Source: Poteriospumella lacustris
Lineage: Eukaryota > Sar > Chrysophyceae > Chromulinales > Dinobryaceae
Assembly (NCBI GenBank): GCA_008000375.1
Contig: SMOI01000031.1
Span: 108,041 to 143,330, forward strand
DNA: 35,290 nucleotides
Direction: 5' to 3'
In this document: positions 1 through 10,823 of the stretch, piece by piece
Position numbering within the stretch: position 1 is the stretch's first letter
Layout of the letters: each line of letters begins with the position of its first letter
Made by a program: the position numbers and the translations under genes
The notes under the pieces: generated by a model
The model's database searches: none
The model's input: only the letters and a program-made list of their open reading frames with translations
What the model was told of the DNA's origin: nothing

Positions 1-505
1 TTGGAACCACTTCAGCGCCAAAGTAGACGTCGAAGCCGCCCAAACGGGAGTGCCGCGGGGTGCGCCGCCCACACCGCCGAGTGACAAACGACGTCTAACT
101 TAGGGAACTTATCAGTCCCATCGATCGACCATCGTTGTGGACGTTAGCACGTGTCTTACGCAGTGTATACTGTAACCATCTCAATGCTCCAATGGCTGAC
201 CTCATGTAGATACACGTTACATACCGAATACGCCGCATACACGTGTAGTATATCACTGTGCAGGGTAGGGGCGTTGTTTGAGGCCAAGTTAGCCGTAGAA
301 GTGGCCTTTCGAGGCTAACTTTAGCGTCAAAGGCGGCGAAGTGACGGTTGAGCGCGACGACGTCGCCGTCGCGGCGATCCCATCGCCGAGCCCTTTTCGT
401 CGCTCTGGTGGCTGGACGATGCGGACACGTTGGGCGAAGACAGACATCAAAGAAGTGGACCGTCCGCATTGGTCTATTGTCTGCCTCGCTGGGCCCCACA
501 CACTG
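1..505. other. Left flank without recognised gene
   Basis: No convincing coding region is seen here. An open frame runs from about 341 into the coiled-coil gene, but its first in-frame ATG codons are at 419 and 506, so most of this stretch is probably promoter and 5' untranslated sequence. An 8-bp inverted repeat (AGTTAGCC at 287-294, GGCTAACT at 313-320) lies about 190 bases before the preferred start. The first 90 bases could be the end of another gene, which cannot be judged from this edge. Confidence 0.5.
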
Positions 506-3500
506 ATGGAGACCGAAGTAGCGTCGCAGTTTGAAAAGGCCCTCGACGCTGCGGCGGAGCAGTCGCGGGCTAATTTGGAGCGTATCGCACAGCAAAGACA
601 GCGTCAGCAAGCCGTACTGACACAGCATCAGAGGGCCAATGGCGGCTCCTCATCAGTTTACTTCGCCGAGACACGGCAAACGGCTGTCGAAGCGCCGCGG
701 CGGTCGAACTCCGCGCCGCGGCTGCTGCCGGCCGGTCGATCGGCAGCGGTCCCGTCGAGTTCCTCTGTCTCCAGCGCCGCCCCTTCGTCGTCCTCCGTGG
801 CAACAGCGTCAGTGGCGGCGATTCCCAGCGGCGCCCCGGCGGCGGTGAACGCGAACGTCATTCGCAAGTTCCAACTGCTCGAGGAGCGCTTCAAGAAGCT
901 CGAGAAGGCGCAGCTGTCGACCGAGCACGTCGTGCAGGACGCCGTGGGCAAGCTCGACCAGCTGTCCGAGGCGCAGAAGCTCGACAAGAAGGCGCAGCAC
1001 GCGCTGAGGGAGCAGCTCGCCAGCACGCGCACGCGCATGGACCTGCTGGCGAACCAGGACGAGCTGAAGCAGCGCCCGCCGCCGCAGACGACGCCCTTCG
1101 GCATCGACAGCGAGGCGCTGCAGGAGCTGATCCAGCAGAAGGTGCAGCGCGCCGTCGAGGACGCGCTGATTCAGCAGCGGCTGCTGCTGCAGCCGTCCGC
1201 CGGCCACAGCGGCGCCGCATCGCCGCAGCGCGGCTCGTCAACGAACCCCGCCGCCTCCGCACTCGCCTCAAGCCACGGTCACAGCCAGAGCCACAGCGGC
1301 GGCCACAACGGCGCAGGCGCTGCCGCCCCAGCGACGCAGCAGAACCGTTTCGTCGTCGATTCGCTGGCGAAGGTGGAGCGCGAGCTGCTGCGGCTGTCGT
1401 CGGAGATGGAGCGCGTGCGGTCGAAGCAGACGTACCTCGACCGCGTGTACACCGAGATCAAGGACGCGTCCAACGCGAAGGAGCTGCGGCGCGAGGACGC
1501 GCACCGCAAGCAGCTGCAGCACTACCGCGCGGACCTGGACCAGCAGCTGGAGCGCGCCACGCAGCGCCTCAACGACCTGCAGGCGGTGCGCGAGCAACAG
1601 GCCGAGGACATCCGCGCGCTGCAGAAGGCGATGGACGACCACGTGCACGGCGTCAGCGGCATCTTCGCCGAGTTCGACGTGCGCCACCTCGACGCCGAGC
1701 GGCAGCTGCAGACGGTGGCCAACGCGCACGCGCTGCTGCAGCAGAAGACGCAGCTGCTGACCGACCAGGTCGCCGAGCTCGACGAGACGCTGCCGAAGAT
1801 CGTGCTGCAGGACCTCGCGCAGCACGTGCAGCCGCTGCAACAGGCCGTCGACCGCCTCGCGCAGCGCGGCGACCTGCTGCACGACCAGGTCCTCGAGTCC
1901 TCGGTCGCCCTCGCGCAGCTCTCCGAGCGCTGCGACGCGCTCGCCGCCGGACCCGTCGCCTTGCTCACCACGTCGCTCGACCAGCTGCAGACGCAGCTGC
2001 AGACGCAGGAGACGCAGTGGCGCGAGGCGCTCGCGCAGGAGACGCGCACGACGGACGAGGGGCTGCGCCACGTGACGCAGAACCTGAAAAAGTGGAAGGC
2101 GCGCGTCACGGCGCAGCTCGCGCGGACGGAGGCGCTCGAGGCGAAGCACGTCGAGCTGCAGGCGCTGGCCGACGCGCTCGCGGCGCAGCGCGACGAGGAG
2201 GCGCAGACGACGTACGCGGTGCACACGAAGCTGCAGCGCCTCGACGACGCCGCCGCGGCGATGGCCGCCGAGCACGCGCAGCACTTCGACCGCGTCCACC
2301 GCCTCGTCGACGAGACGCTCGCGGACATCCAACGCGCGCTGCAGCAGAGCCACGACGCGCAGACGCAGGCGCTCGCCGCGAGTGAGGCGCAGGCGCGCGC
2401 CGCGTGCGACGCGACGCTCGCGACGGTGGAGGCGCGAGTGCCGACGCTGCTGACGACGGCGCTGCCGGCGGCCGCGGCCTTCGCGGCGCTGGCGACGCGC
2501 GTGCAGCAGCAGGACGAGGTGCAGCAGACGCTGCTCGAGGAGCTGCAGGGCTTCCAGCGCCACATGCAGCAGCTCGTCACGCGCCAGCAGCAGCGCGCGG
2601 CGGACGACGACGCCGCGCGCGCCGAGGCGCTCGAGTCGCTGCGGGACGCGCTGCGCGACGAGTCGCAGGCGGCGCTCGAGGCGCTGCGCACGACGCAGAC
2701 GGCGCAGTGGCAGGCGGACGTCGCGGCGGCGCTGCAGCGCGCGCGCGACGACGCCGCGGCGGCAGGCGGCGCAGTGGCAGCAGCTCGCGACGCAGCTGCA
2801 AGACGCAGCTCGACGCGCTGGCGCTGCGCTGCGACTCGCTGCGGGTCGCCGTCGACGCGGCGGAGGCCGAACGCGCCGCTGAACGCGAAGCCGAAGCGCA
2901 GCGCCACGCGACGCTGCCGCCGCAGCCGAAGCCGCCGCAGCCGAAGCCGCCGCGGCGAGCAACGCGCCGCCGACGAAGCCGAGCGCCAGCGCGTGCTCTC
3001 GGAGCAGGCGCGGCAGAGGCGGCGGCCGCGCGCCAACGCGACGAGGCGAGCCGCCGCCGCCGCCCGCCGCTGCTGCAGCCGCCGCGCGGTGGCGCGTCGC
3101 GTCGCCGCCGCCGCCGTCGCCGTCGTATTCGTCGTCGTCGGCGGCGCGGCGTTCGCGTCGTCGGTGGCGTCGCTGCACGACTCCACGCGCTGATCGACCG
3201 AGGTGCACAGCGACATCCAGCCTCGACACCAGCTGCAGCCCGCCGCGCCGCTGCACCCGCCGCTCGCCGCGTCGCTCGGCGCGTCGTTCGGCGCGTTGCG
3301 GTGGCCGTCGCCGCGGCGGCGTCGCCGTCGTCGCGGCGCGCGTCGCCAGCCGCCGCGACGCACAGCGCCGACCGCCGCTCGCGCGACGCGCCCCAGCGAC
3401 AGCGGCGAGAGGCAGCGAACAGCGACAGCGACAGCGACAGCGACGAGAGCCGCCGCCGACGGCGCAGCGCCAAGCGACGCTCGCGACGACGCGACGCGTC

Positions 3501-4547
3501 GCCGAAGCGTCGCAAAGCGAAACGCTCCGTCTCGTCCGACGACGACGACGCGCCGACGCTGCGAAGAAGGCGACGAAGAAGGCGACAGAAGAAGGCGACG
3601 ACGAAGGCGACGAAGAAGCACAAGCGACGGTCGAGGGCGCGTCGCGGCGCTCGCACCGCCGCCGCAGCGACAGCGACAGTGACAGCGACAGCGACGCTAC
3701 CAGCGACGCCACCGGCGACAGCGACGCCGCCAGCACCACCAGCGCCGCCAGCGCCGCTCGGGGCCGCAGCGACGGCCGCGCGCAGTCGCAGCGGTCGCTT
3801 GCGCAGCCAGCGGCGCAGCCAACGACGCAGCCGCAGCGGGCGGCGCGCTACGAAGCGTCGCCAGCGACGAGCCGCCACCGCAGCCGCAGCGCCAGCCGCA
3901 GCCGCGACGCGTCGTCGTTCAGCGACGCAGCCGACGACGTCGACGAGGGCGACGAGGACGCGGCGCTGGACGACTGGGACCACATCGAACTGGCCTCGTC
4001 GCTGGCCTCGCCGCTCGCCGCCTCCGCCGCGACGGCGGCGACCTTTGCGCCGATCGCGTCGCCGCCGGCGCCAGCGTCGCAGTTGCAGTCGCCGTCGCCG
4101 TCGCAGTCGCAGCGCGCGCCGCCGCCGGAGGACGGCGACTTCGACCCGCAGCAGATGATGCAGCTCGTGATCGAGAAGCGGCGCCAGCTGCGCTCGCAGC
4201 TGCGGCCGGAGCTCTTCGGGACGCAGTCGTCGCGCATCATCCACCGGCTGCCCGTCACGCCGCACGAGAGCGCGCGCGCCGTCTCCGGCGACGAAGACAA
4301 CGACGACGCCGACGACGCAGCGGCGGAGGCGGCGGAGGCGGCGGAGGGGGCCGACGACATCGACGACGTCGACGTCGACGACGACGACGAGCGGCTGATG
4401 CGGTCGGCGGGCTTCGGCTCTGCGTCCTCGGCGTCGCTGTCGGCGTCGTCGCTGGCCGCCTCGCAGCAGTCGCAGCGGTCGCAGCAGTCGCAGCGGTCGG
4501 CGGCCTCGTCGCGGGCGTCGCAGCAGTCGTCGGCGTCGCGTCGATGA
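506..4547 (+). CDS. Large coiled-coil, Ser/Arg-rich and acidic protein, reading frame broken
   Basis: Family not recognised. The ATG at 506 (METEVASQFEKAL...) is preferred; an in-frame ATG at 419 is the alternative. After a Ser/Ala-rich segment, a long Gln/Ala/Leu-rich heptad-like coiled coil runs to about 2755 in one frame, interrupted by a Gly/His/Ser stretch near 1260-1330. The frame then changes repeatedly. The coiled coil resumes in the third frame near 2760-2800 (...QWQQLATQLQ), in the first frame at about 2803-2910 (KTQLDALALRCDSLR...), and in the second frame near 2960-3020 (EQRAADEAERQRVL...). A basic and Ser-Asp-repeat region is readable in the first frame near 3415-3550. The third frame is continuous from about 3560 to the TGA at 4545-4547, with RS-type, acidic and Gln/Ser-rich segments (DGDFDPQQMMQL near 4134). 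No single frame covers the gene. The breaks sit in GC-rich triplet-like tracts, which suggests indel errors, although a pseudogene is possible. A long cytoskeletal or scaffold-like protein is a guess from composition only. Confidence 0.6.
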
Positions 4548-4896
4548 CGTCGCCGACCGTCGCCTGTCGGTGTCGGTGGCGGGGGCAGTGAATGTGTCGC
4601 CAGCGTCGCCGGCGTTCCTGTGTCGCGAGTGTGTCCTGTGCTGTGTTGCGTGTGTCGCGTGAGCTGTGTCGCGTGAGCTGTGTCGCGTGAGCTGTGTTCG
4701 TTGGCGGTGGCCCGCGGGGCGTTGTAAGTGAAAACGATCGTTGCAGGCGGCGATGGGGGTGGGGGTGGGGTGGCAGTTGCCGAGGGCTATGTACACTATG
4801 CACAGGGACAGGGACAGGGCAGGGGCTAGGGCTAGGGCTAGGGCTATAGGGACAGGGATAGAGACCGGGCCACGGGCCGCGGGGCGGCGGAGACGC
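4548..4896. repeat. Convergent 3' intergenic region with short tandem repeats
   Basis: This gap separates two converging genes. Three near-identical copies of a 15-base unit (GTGTCGCGTGAGCTG) lie at about 4650-4695. At 4804-4860 the + strand holds GGGACA, GGGCTA and GGGATA hexamers in tandem, which read CCCTGT and CCCTAG on the PEX12 strand. The GGGCTA copies at about 4824-4847 resemble variant telomere-type repeats but are few. No coding region is supported. Confidence 0.7.
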
Positions 4897-6242
4897 TCAG
4901 ACGGCGGCGCCGCCGCTGTCGCCACCGCCGCCGCCGGTGGCGTACAGCCGCACGAGGTCGAGCGGCGCACACGGCAGGTGCGTCACGGGGCAGCGGCGGT
5001 GCTCGTGGACGTACGCGGAGACGCAGCGGAAGCAGAAGACGAAGCCGCTGGGCGTCGCCGTCGCGTGGCGCCGCGGCTGTCGGCACAGCGGACAGCGCCC
5101 GACGACCGCCGCCGCGTCGCTGTCCGCGTCGGCGCTGGCGCTGGCGGTGCTCTGCGTCGTAGCGGCAAGGGCGGCGGAGGCGCCGTCGGTCAGCAGCTGC
5201 GGACGGAGGCCGCCCTTCGCCGGCGGTGGCGGCGACGGAAACGCCAGCGGTTTGCGTCCTCCGCGCGCGGCGGTCGACGCGGACGCCGCCTCCGCCGCGT
5301 GCAGCCGCGACGAGAGGTGGTCCTCGGCGAAGTCCTGGTGCAGGAACCACTCCACGCCGCGCAGCGCGAAGATCGACGAGAAGATCAGCTTCAGCGGCCA
5401 GTTGCCGCCGCCGCCGCCGTTGGCGCTCGCGAGCTGCGCGTCGACGTAGCGGCTCTTCACGAGCTTCATGCGCAGCAGCGCGAAGATCGGGTGGTGGAAG
5501 GGCGTCAGGCCCATCACGTAGAGCAGGCGGCAGAGCAGCACGGCCGACTGGCCGCCCACCGTCGCCAGCGGCAGCAGCGTCGCCACCGCCCGCAGACAGC
5601 GCGTCGCGAGGCCGATCAGGCCGCGCTGCAGGCGACACAGCTGCGCTCGCCACGCGTCGGTCCAGGACGAGGCAGCGCTGCCGATGGTGCCCACGGGGCG
5701 CGTCTCAGACGGCGCCGCCGCTGGCTCAGCGGCGCTGGCATCGACGGCGGCGGCGACCGACCGCAGCCAGTCGGCCACCTTCGGCAGCACGACGCACAGC
5801 AGCAGCGAGCACACGCGCTGCGCCAGGTTCAGCATCACCATCGAGGCTGCCGGTCCGCCCGCTGCGTCCGTGGAGACGCGCTCGAGCTGATACAGACGCT
5901 CGACGTAGCGGCCGGCGCGCGCGCCGAACAGCGACACGGCGTCGGCGGCGAGCTGCACCGCGAAAAAGAGCGTGTCGAAGTGCTCCTGGGCCAAGGCGAG
6001 CCAGTACAAGGCTGCGGTCGAGGTCGTGCTGTTCGCGATGGCGGATCCGAAGGCGACGAACAGATGCCGCAGCGCGGGCTTCAACAGGTCGGTGCTGTGG
6101 ACCACCGCGACGATCAGGCGCGGCTCTAACGGTAACGGCAGCGATAGACGCGGACTTACATAGACTCGAGGAAGTAGATCTCGAAGAGTGACGGCTGCGT
6201 GGCCTTGTCATCGATCAGCGACAGCAAGAACTCCGTTTGCAT
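4897..6242 (-). CDS. PEX12: Peroxin-12, peroxisomal RING E3 subunit
   Basis: PEX12 forms, with PEX2 and PEX10, the peroxisomal membrane ubiquitin-ligase complex that recycles the matrix-import receptor PEX5. I join two exons: 6242-6160 (start MQTEFLLSLIDDK) and 6094-4897, removing a 65-nt intron (GTAAGT...CCACAG). The join restores the family N-terminus, QPSLFEIYFLES followed by TDLLKPALRHL, and gives 426 residues. The Pex2/Pex12 membrane region follows, including PLATVGGQSAVLLCRLLY and the conserved-looking LIFSSIFALRGVEWFL. A low-complexity Ala/Ser linker leads to a C-terminal degenerate RING at about residues 362-403: CPLCRQPRR, GFVFCFRCV and HRRCPVT, the usual PEX12 signature. The protein is somewhat longer than typical because of Ala-rich insertions. 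It converges with the upstream coiled-coil gene and is divergent from the kinase gene. Family assignment is firm. Confidence 0.93.
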
Positions 6243-6791
6243 CGTGACCGCTCAGCTGTGCGCGTCTTGGTCGCTGCTTCGCATGAAAACACCGCGAGGG
6301 CTCTCTCCAACGCCTTCTGCAGTGACCAGCGCCTCTGCTCATCAAATGTAGGCCTGTCTTCGCACCTCCAGTCGATCAGGACGCCAGCAAACGAGCCACA
6401 GAGCCGAGCCGACCGCCGAGCCGCCGAGCGCCTCGACCTCGTCGTCGTCGTCATGTCCCGGCGGCAGCGGGAAACGAAACGCTCCGGCGCCGTCGGCGGC
6501 GGCAACAGACGTCGACGGCGTCGTCGCTAAACTTTGCTGGCCCTTTCGCCGGCCTGAACATACCTTTACAGGCGACAGCGACAGCAACGGCGAGGCCATA
6601 TACCTTTAGACAGAGCCGAGAGCCGAGAAGCTACGTGGATCCATCTTCGACCTCCGTCGCACACTGTCACACGGGCCGCCGGTGAACAACAACACAACGT
6701 GTGCGGGGGCTGCCACGCGTAGACATCGACGATATCGTTGAAGCAGTCGTTATTCAGTGACTATAGTATCTATCACACACACACACACACG
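6243..6791. promoter_or_regulatory. Shared divergent promoter region, PEX12 / kinase
   Basis: This 549-base gap lies between the start codons of PEX12 (leftward) and the TKL-like kinase gene (rightward), so both promoters should be here. The block ATACCTTTA occurs twice (near 6560 and near 6600), which is a candidate regulatory motif but only by repetition. A (CA)n run at 6774-6790 directly abuts the kinase start. No convincing exon is seen. Confidence 0.5.
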
Positions 6792-9700
6792 ATGATGGCC
6801 GACAAACCGGGCACGCCGTCGCCCGAGAAATCCGCCGCCGAGAAGTCGCCGCTGCCGCCCTTGACCGTGCGGTACAGCTGCAATGGATCGCCCTATCGAC
6901 AGCCCATCGTCTGGAAGCAGTTGCAGCTGGAGGAGGAGCGGCGGCAGCAGCGCGAGAAGCTGAAGGACGCGCAGAAGACGAAGATCCTGACGATGGAGTT
7001 CAACCACTTCCAGTACGACACCCACGGCAAACTCTCCATCCACCGCAAGCGCCGCAAGATCATCAAGAAGCGGCGCTTCGTGCGGCCGCTGCCGCAGTAC
7101 CTCGACCGCCGACTGCACGTGAAGACGCACTTCCAGGCGGAGGCGGAGGCGGAGGCGGACCCGGTGCTGCTCAACGGGCTCAGCTACATCGACTACGGCC
7201 GCTGGCCCGACACCGACCGGCGCAACCAGTGCTCGCCCCTCATCCGCCCCGAGTCGCCCAAGCCGAGCCCGCTGAAGCGCACGTCCGTCGACATGAACGA
7301 GTATCTGCGCGAGAGCAGGCGCCGCGAGGCCGCGCGACGCGTCGAACGGCGGCGGCAGCGTCGCCGCGCCGCGGGCGTCCTCGACGACGACGACGACGGC
7401 GACAGCGACGGCGACAGCGACGGCGACAGCGACGAGGACGGCGACGAGGACGGCGACGAGGACGGCGACGAGGGCGACGAGGCGGAGGAGTTCGCGGGGC
7501 TGACGGAGGAGGAGGTCCGCAGCATTTCGAAGATCCGCCACCTGCTGCTGCAGGCGATCGAGTTCTGCGACGAGCAGAGCCCTCCGCGCGCCGAGCGGGT
7601 CGACGAGGACGACGCCGCCGCCACCGACGACGCGCCCGCCACGACGTCGACGGCGTTGCCTCCGCGGCCGGCGTCTGCGGCGGCGGCGGGTCGAAGCTGC
7701 GCGTCGCCACCCACCACGCGGGCCACGCGGCCACGCGGGCCACGCGGGCCACGTGCACCCCGCGCCCCGCACCGCCAGCTCGTCGCGCAGCAGCGGCGAT
7801 CGCTGCCGCCGACGCCCACGGCCGCCTCCAGCGGCGCGTCCTCGTCGGTGTCGCCCACCAGTTACCTGATCCCCGTGCGGCCCGCCACCGCCAACCCCGT
7901 CGGCAGCGGCAGCGGCGGCGCGGCGGCAGCGGCGCGGCGAAGGCCCCAGCCACCGCCGGCGTCACGGCGTATCCCTTCGCGGCGAAGCACCCCGCCGCGA
8001 CGGCGGGCGGCCCGCAGCCGGCGACCGACGCCGCGTCGACGGCGCGCGCGGCGGCGCAGCCGGCGTACCCCGATCGGCGGCTGTCGCCGATGGAGATGCG
8101 CCACTGGAAAGAGACGATGACCCTGCGCGACGCCGAGGCGCAGCTGTCGCCCGAGACGCCCGCGGCGCCTCCCGCCGCGTTCACCGCGACGCAGCGGAAC
8201 CTCTCCGCCGCCTTCGACGACGTCGCCGCCGCCGCTGCCGCCGTCGACACCGCCGCTGACGCTGCGGCGAGCGACGGACGCGGCCGCAGCGAGGCGCTGC
8301 TGCCGAACCTGTCGAACCTCACCGACGGCAGCGCCATGGCCGAGCTCGACGCGCTGCTCCTGCGCGACACGTTGGCCGCCACCGCGGCGGCAGAAGCGGC
8401 GGCGGCGGCAGAGGCGGCGGCCGCTGTACCGGAGCCCGCCACGCAGCCGCCGCCCGGCGAGGCGGCTTCGCAGCCGCAGGCCACGTCGGAGGACGCCGCA
8501 GCGGCGGCCGAGGCGACGTCGCCGGCGGTCACAGCCGCGGCGGCGGCGCTCGTCGGCCGCGTCGTCGACGAGGCGCGCCACAGCGACGCGGTGCGCCTGT
8601 CGCCGCGCCACGCGGCGCAGTCGCTGTCGCCGCTGGAGCCCCGCGCGGCGCTGCGCTACGACCACACGGCGCAGGGGCTGGCGTCGCTGGTGCCGCTGGC
8701 GCTGGGCAGCGCGGCGGTGCTCACGGCGCTGCGCCGCGCCTCCGCCAGCGACGACGACGCGGCGGCGGCGCGCGGCGGCGACGGCACCCGCCCGCGACAG
8801 CGACGCGCCGAAGGCGACGGCGTCGATGGCATCGCTGGCGCTGGGCGGCCGCGGCTTCCTCGCGGCGCTGTCGGCGCAGAAGGCGGCGCTGAAGAAGCCG
8901 CGTGGCGCCCCGCCGACGGACGCCGCGACGGACGCCGCGACGACGGAGGCCGCGCCGCCGACCGGCAGCATCAGCGCGGAGGAGCTGGCGGAGCGGCGCG
9001 CGGCGTGGGCCGCGTTCACCGGCCGCATGGACCGCTGGCAGGTGCCCTGCGTCGACGACCTCGCGCTCAGCGACGCCGCGGCGCCGGTCGACGGCGACGG
9101 CGACGGGACGCGGCGCCCACGACGTGGACGAGTCGCCTGTTGGGCCGCGGCAAGTTCGCCGCCGTCTACGCGCTGCAGCAGCCGCAGCCGGCGCCGACCG
9201 GCGGCCCGCGCGGCGCCGTCGTCGTCCGCGTGACGCTGCGACGGTGTTCCGCGCGTCGCAGCGCGTGTCGCTGCCGGTGGCGGGCGCCGCGACGCTGGCC
9301 GCGTGGAAACTGGCGCAGTACCAGACGCCGCTGCGCGTGCTGCCGCCGCGCGACGCGCCCTCCTCCGACGGCGACGCGGCGGCGGCTGCGGCGGTGGCGG
9401 TGCCGCCGCCGGTGGCGGTGGTGCGCGAGTTCGACCGCGAGGTCGACACGCTGCGGCGCCTGCGCAGCCTCGCGCCGCTGCCGCTTGCCGCAGCCGCAGC
9501 CGTCGAACGGCGCCGCCGACGCGGCGGAGGAGGAGCACCACCCGCTCGTGCGGCTGGTGGGCTACACGCAGCGGCCGCAGCTGGGGCTGCTGCTGGAGCA
9601 CGTCGCGGGGCCCGGCGACCTGTTCCGCGTCGTGCAGCAGGCGCTGCTGCCGGTCGCGGCGCTGCGCCTCGAGCGGCTCAACTGGCTGCGGCTGCTCTGC

Positions 9701-10315
9701 GACGCGGCGCGCGGGCTGGCGCTGATGCACGACACGGCGCAGTGCCTGCACCGCGACGTGAAGCCGCACAACGTCCTCGTCCGCGACACCGGCGCCGCCG
9801 CGGGGCCGTCGCGGTTCCGCGCGGTCGTCGCCGACGTCGGCAGCGCGCTGCACCTGGCGCACTCGCCGCGGCAGTGGCAAGCGGCGCGGTCGACGGCCGC
9901 GCGGGCGGCGCTGGCGGCGGCGACGGTGGCGACGGAGGCGGTGGGCACGCTCGGCTACACGGCGCCCGAGGTGCTGGCCGGCGAGGGCTACAGCTACCCC
10001 GCCGACGTCTACAGCCTCGGCCAGCTGCTGCGCTTCGTCGCCGAGGCCGTGCGCCAGCTCGACGACCAAGCGACGGCGACGGCGACCGCGGCGGCGGAGG
10101 GCGGCGGCGACTGGCTGCGCGCGGTGACCGACGAGCTCGTCCCCGCGATGCTGCGCCCCGCCGCCGCCACCGCTGACGACGACGCTGACGACGCTGACGC
10201 GTTCGCCGCGCGGCCGCCGTGTCGACCCACCGCGCGCGAGGTGCTCAACGCGCTGACGGCGCTGTGGGAGGCCGCTTCGCCGGCCGCTGTCGCCGCGCCC
10301 CTCGGGGCTCGGTAG
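6792..10315 (+). CDS. TKL-like protein kinase with long unique N-terminus, reading frame broken
   Basis: A serine/threonine-type kinase domain occupies the last third. Visible motifs are the Gly-rich loop LGRGKFAAVYAL (9137-9172), a likely helix-C REFDREVDTLRRL (near 9430), HRDVKPHN (9749-9772), ADVG in place of DFG (9830-9841), GTLGYTAPEVL (near 9943-9975), DVYSLGQLL and a final CRPTAREVLN. The start ATGATGGCC at 6792 follows a (CA)n run. The N-terminal region has a basic stretch (KRRKIIKKRRF), an acidic GD-repeat (7380-7490) and Ala/Pro-rich disorder. The reading frame shifts near 7930, 8775, 9115, 9235 and 9485, always within GC-rich runs, and returns to a frame that closes at TAG 10313-10315. 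The pieces make one coherent protein, so I treat them as one gene. The N-terminal part could alternatively be a separate gene ending at 8120. Substrates are unknown. Confidence 0.72.
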
Positions 10316-10823
10316 CGCCGCCTGCGCCTCCGCTGCCCTGTGCCCTGTGTCTGGTCTGTGTCTGTGTCTGTGTCTGTGTCTGTGTCTGTTTATCCACCGC
10401 TACGTGTGCGTGTCTTTGTGTCCTTTGGGCTGTGGGTCGATCCGGTTTGAGTTGTGCGTGTCTCGGTGTGTCTCTCTGTGTCGCAGCGTGTCTCGAGAGA
10501 GAGAGACAGGCAGAGAGACGGAGAGTTGTTCGTTTCGTTTTGTGTCGTTTCGTTGTAGTGCGCGTTGTCTGTTTCTTGCGCCTCCCCCACCGCCCCCGCG
10601 TCTCTCTCCGGCGGGGGCCGCGGTCTTGTCTCTTGATTCGTTTTTGGTTCGTTCTGTGCGACCGGCGAGCGGTAGAGGTAGAGCTCCGCCGTGTCGCTGT
10701 GTAATCGATGTGAAGTGACCGCCAACGGTGCCGCGACAGCGACAGGGGCAGGAACAGGAACAGGAACAGGGGCGGTGCGTTAGCGCGGGGTCTTTTACAG
10801 CCGCCGCCGCCGCCGCCGCCGCC
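10316..10823. repeat. Convergent 3' intergenic region with (GTGTCT)n and other simple repeats
   Basis: This 508-base gap lies between converging genes. It contains (TGTGTC)n at about 10345-10388, a GA-rich block (10497-10527), AGGAAC-type hexamers at about 10745-10770 and a (CCG)n run at 10801-10823 that abuts the stop codon of the leftward gene. I see no coding region or RNA gene. Confidence 0.7.

Noticed and set aside
1268-3739. Long leftward open frame (about 820 codons) opposite the first coiled-coil gene
   Set aside because: It is Arg/Leu/Val-rich and is the GC-rich antisense image of a coiled-coil frame. Similar long shadows occur opposite all GC-rich genes here and none shows domain structure.
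6237-6600. Short open frames on both strands in the PEX12/kinase gap
   Set aside because: They are low complexity, lack supporting start or splice context and overlap the region expected to be promoter.
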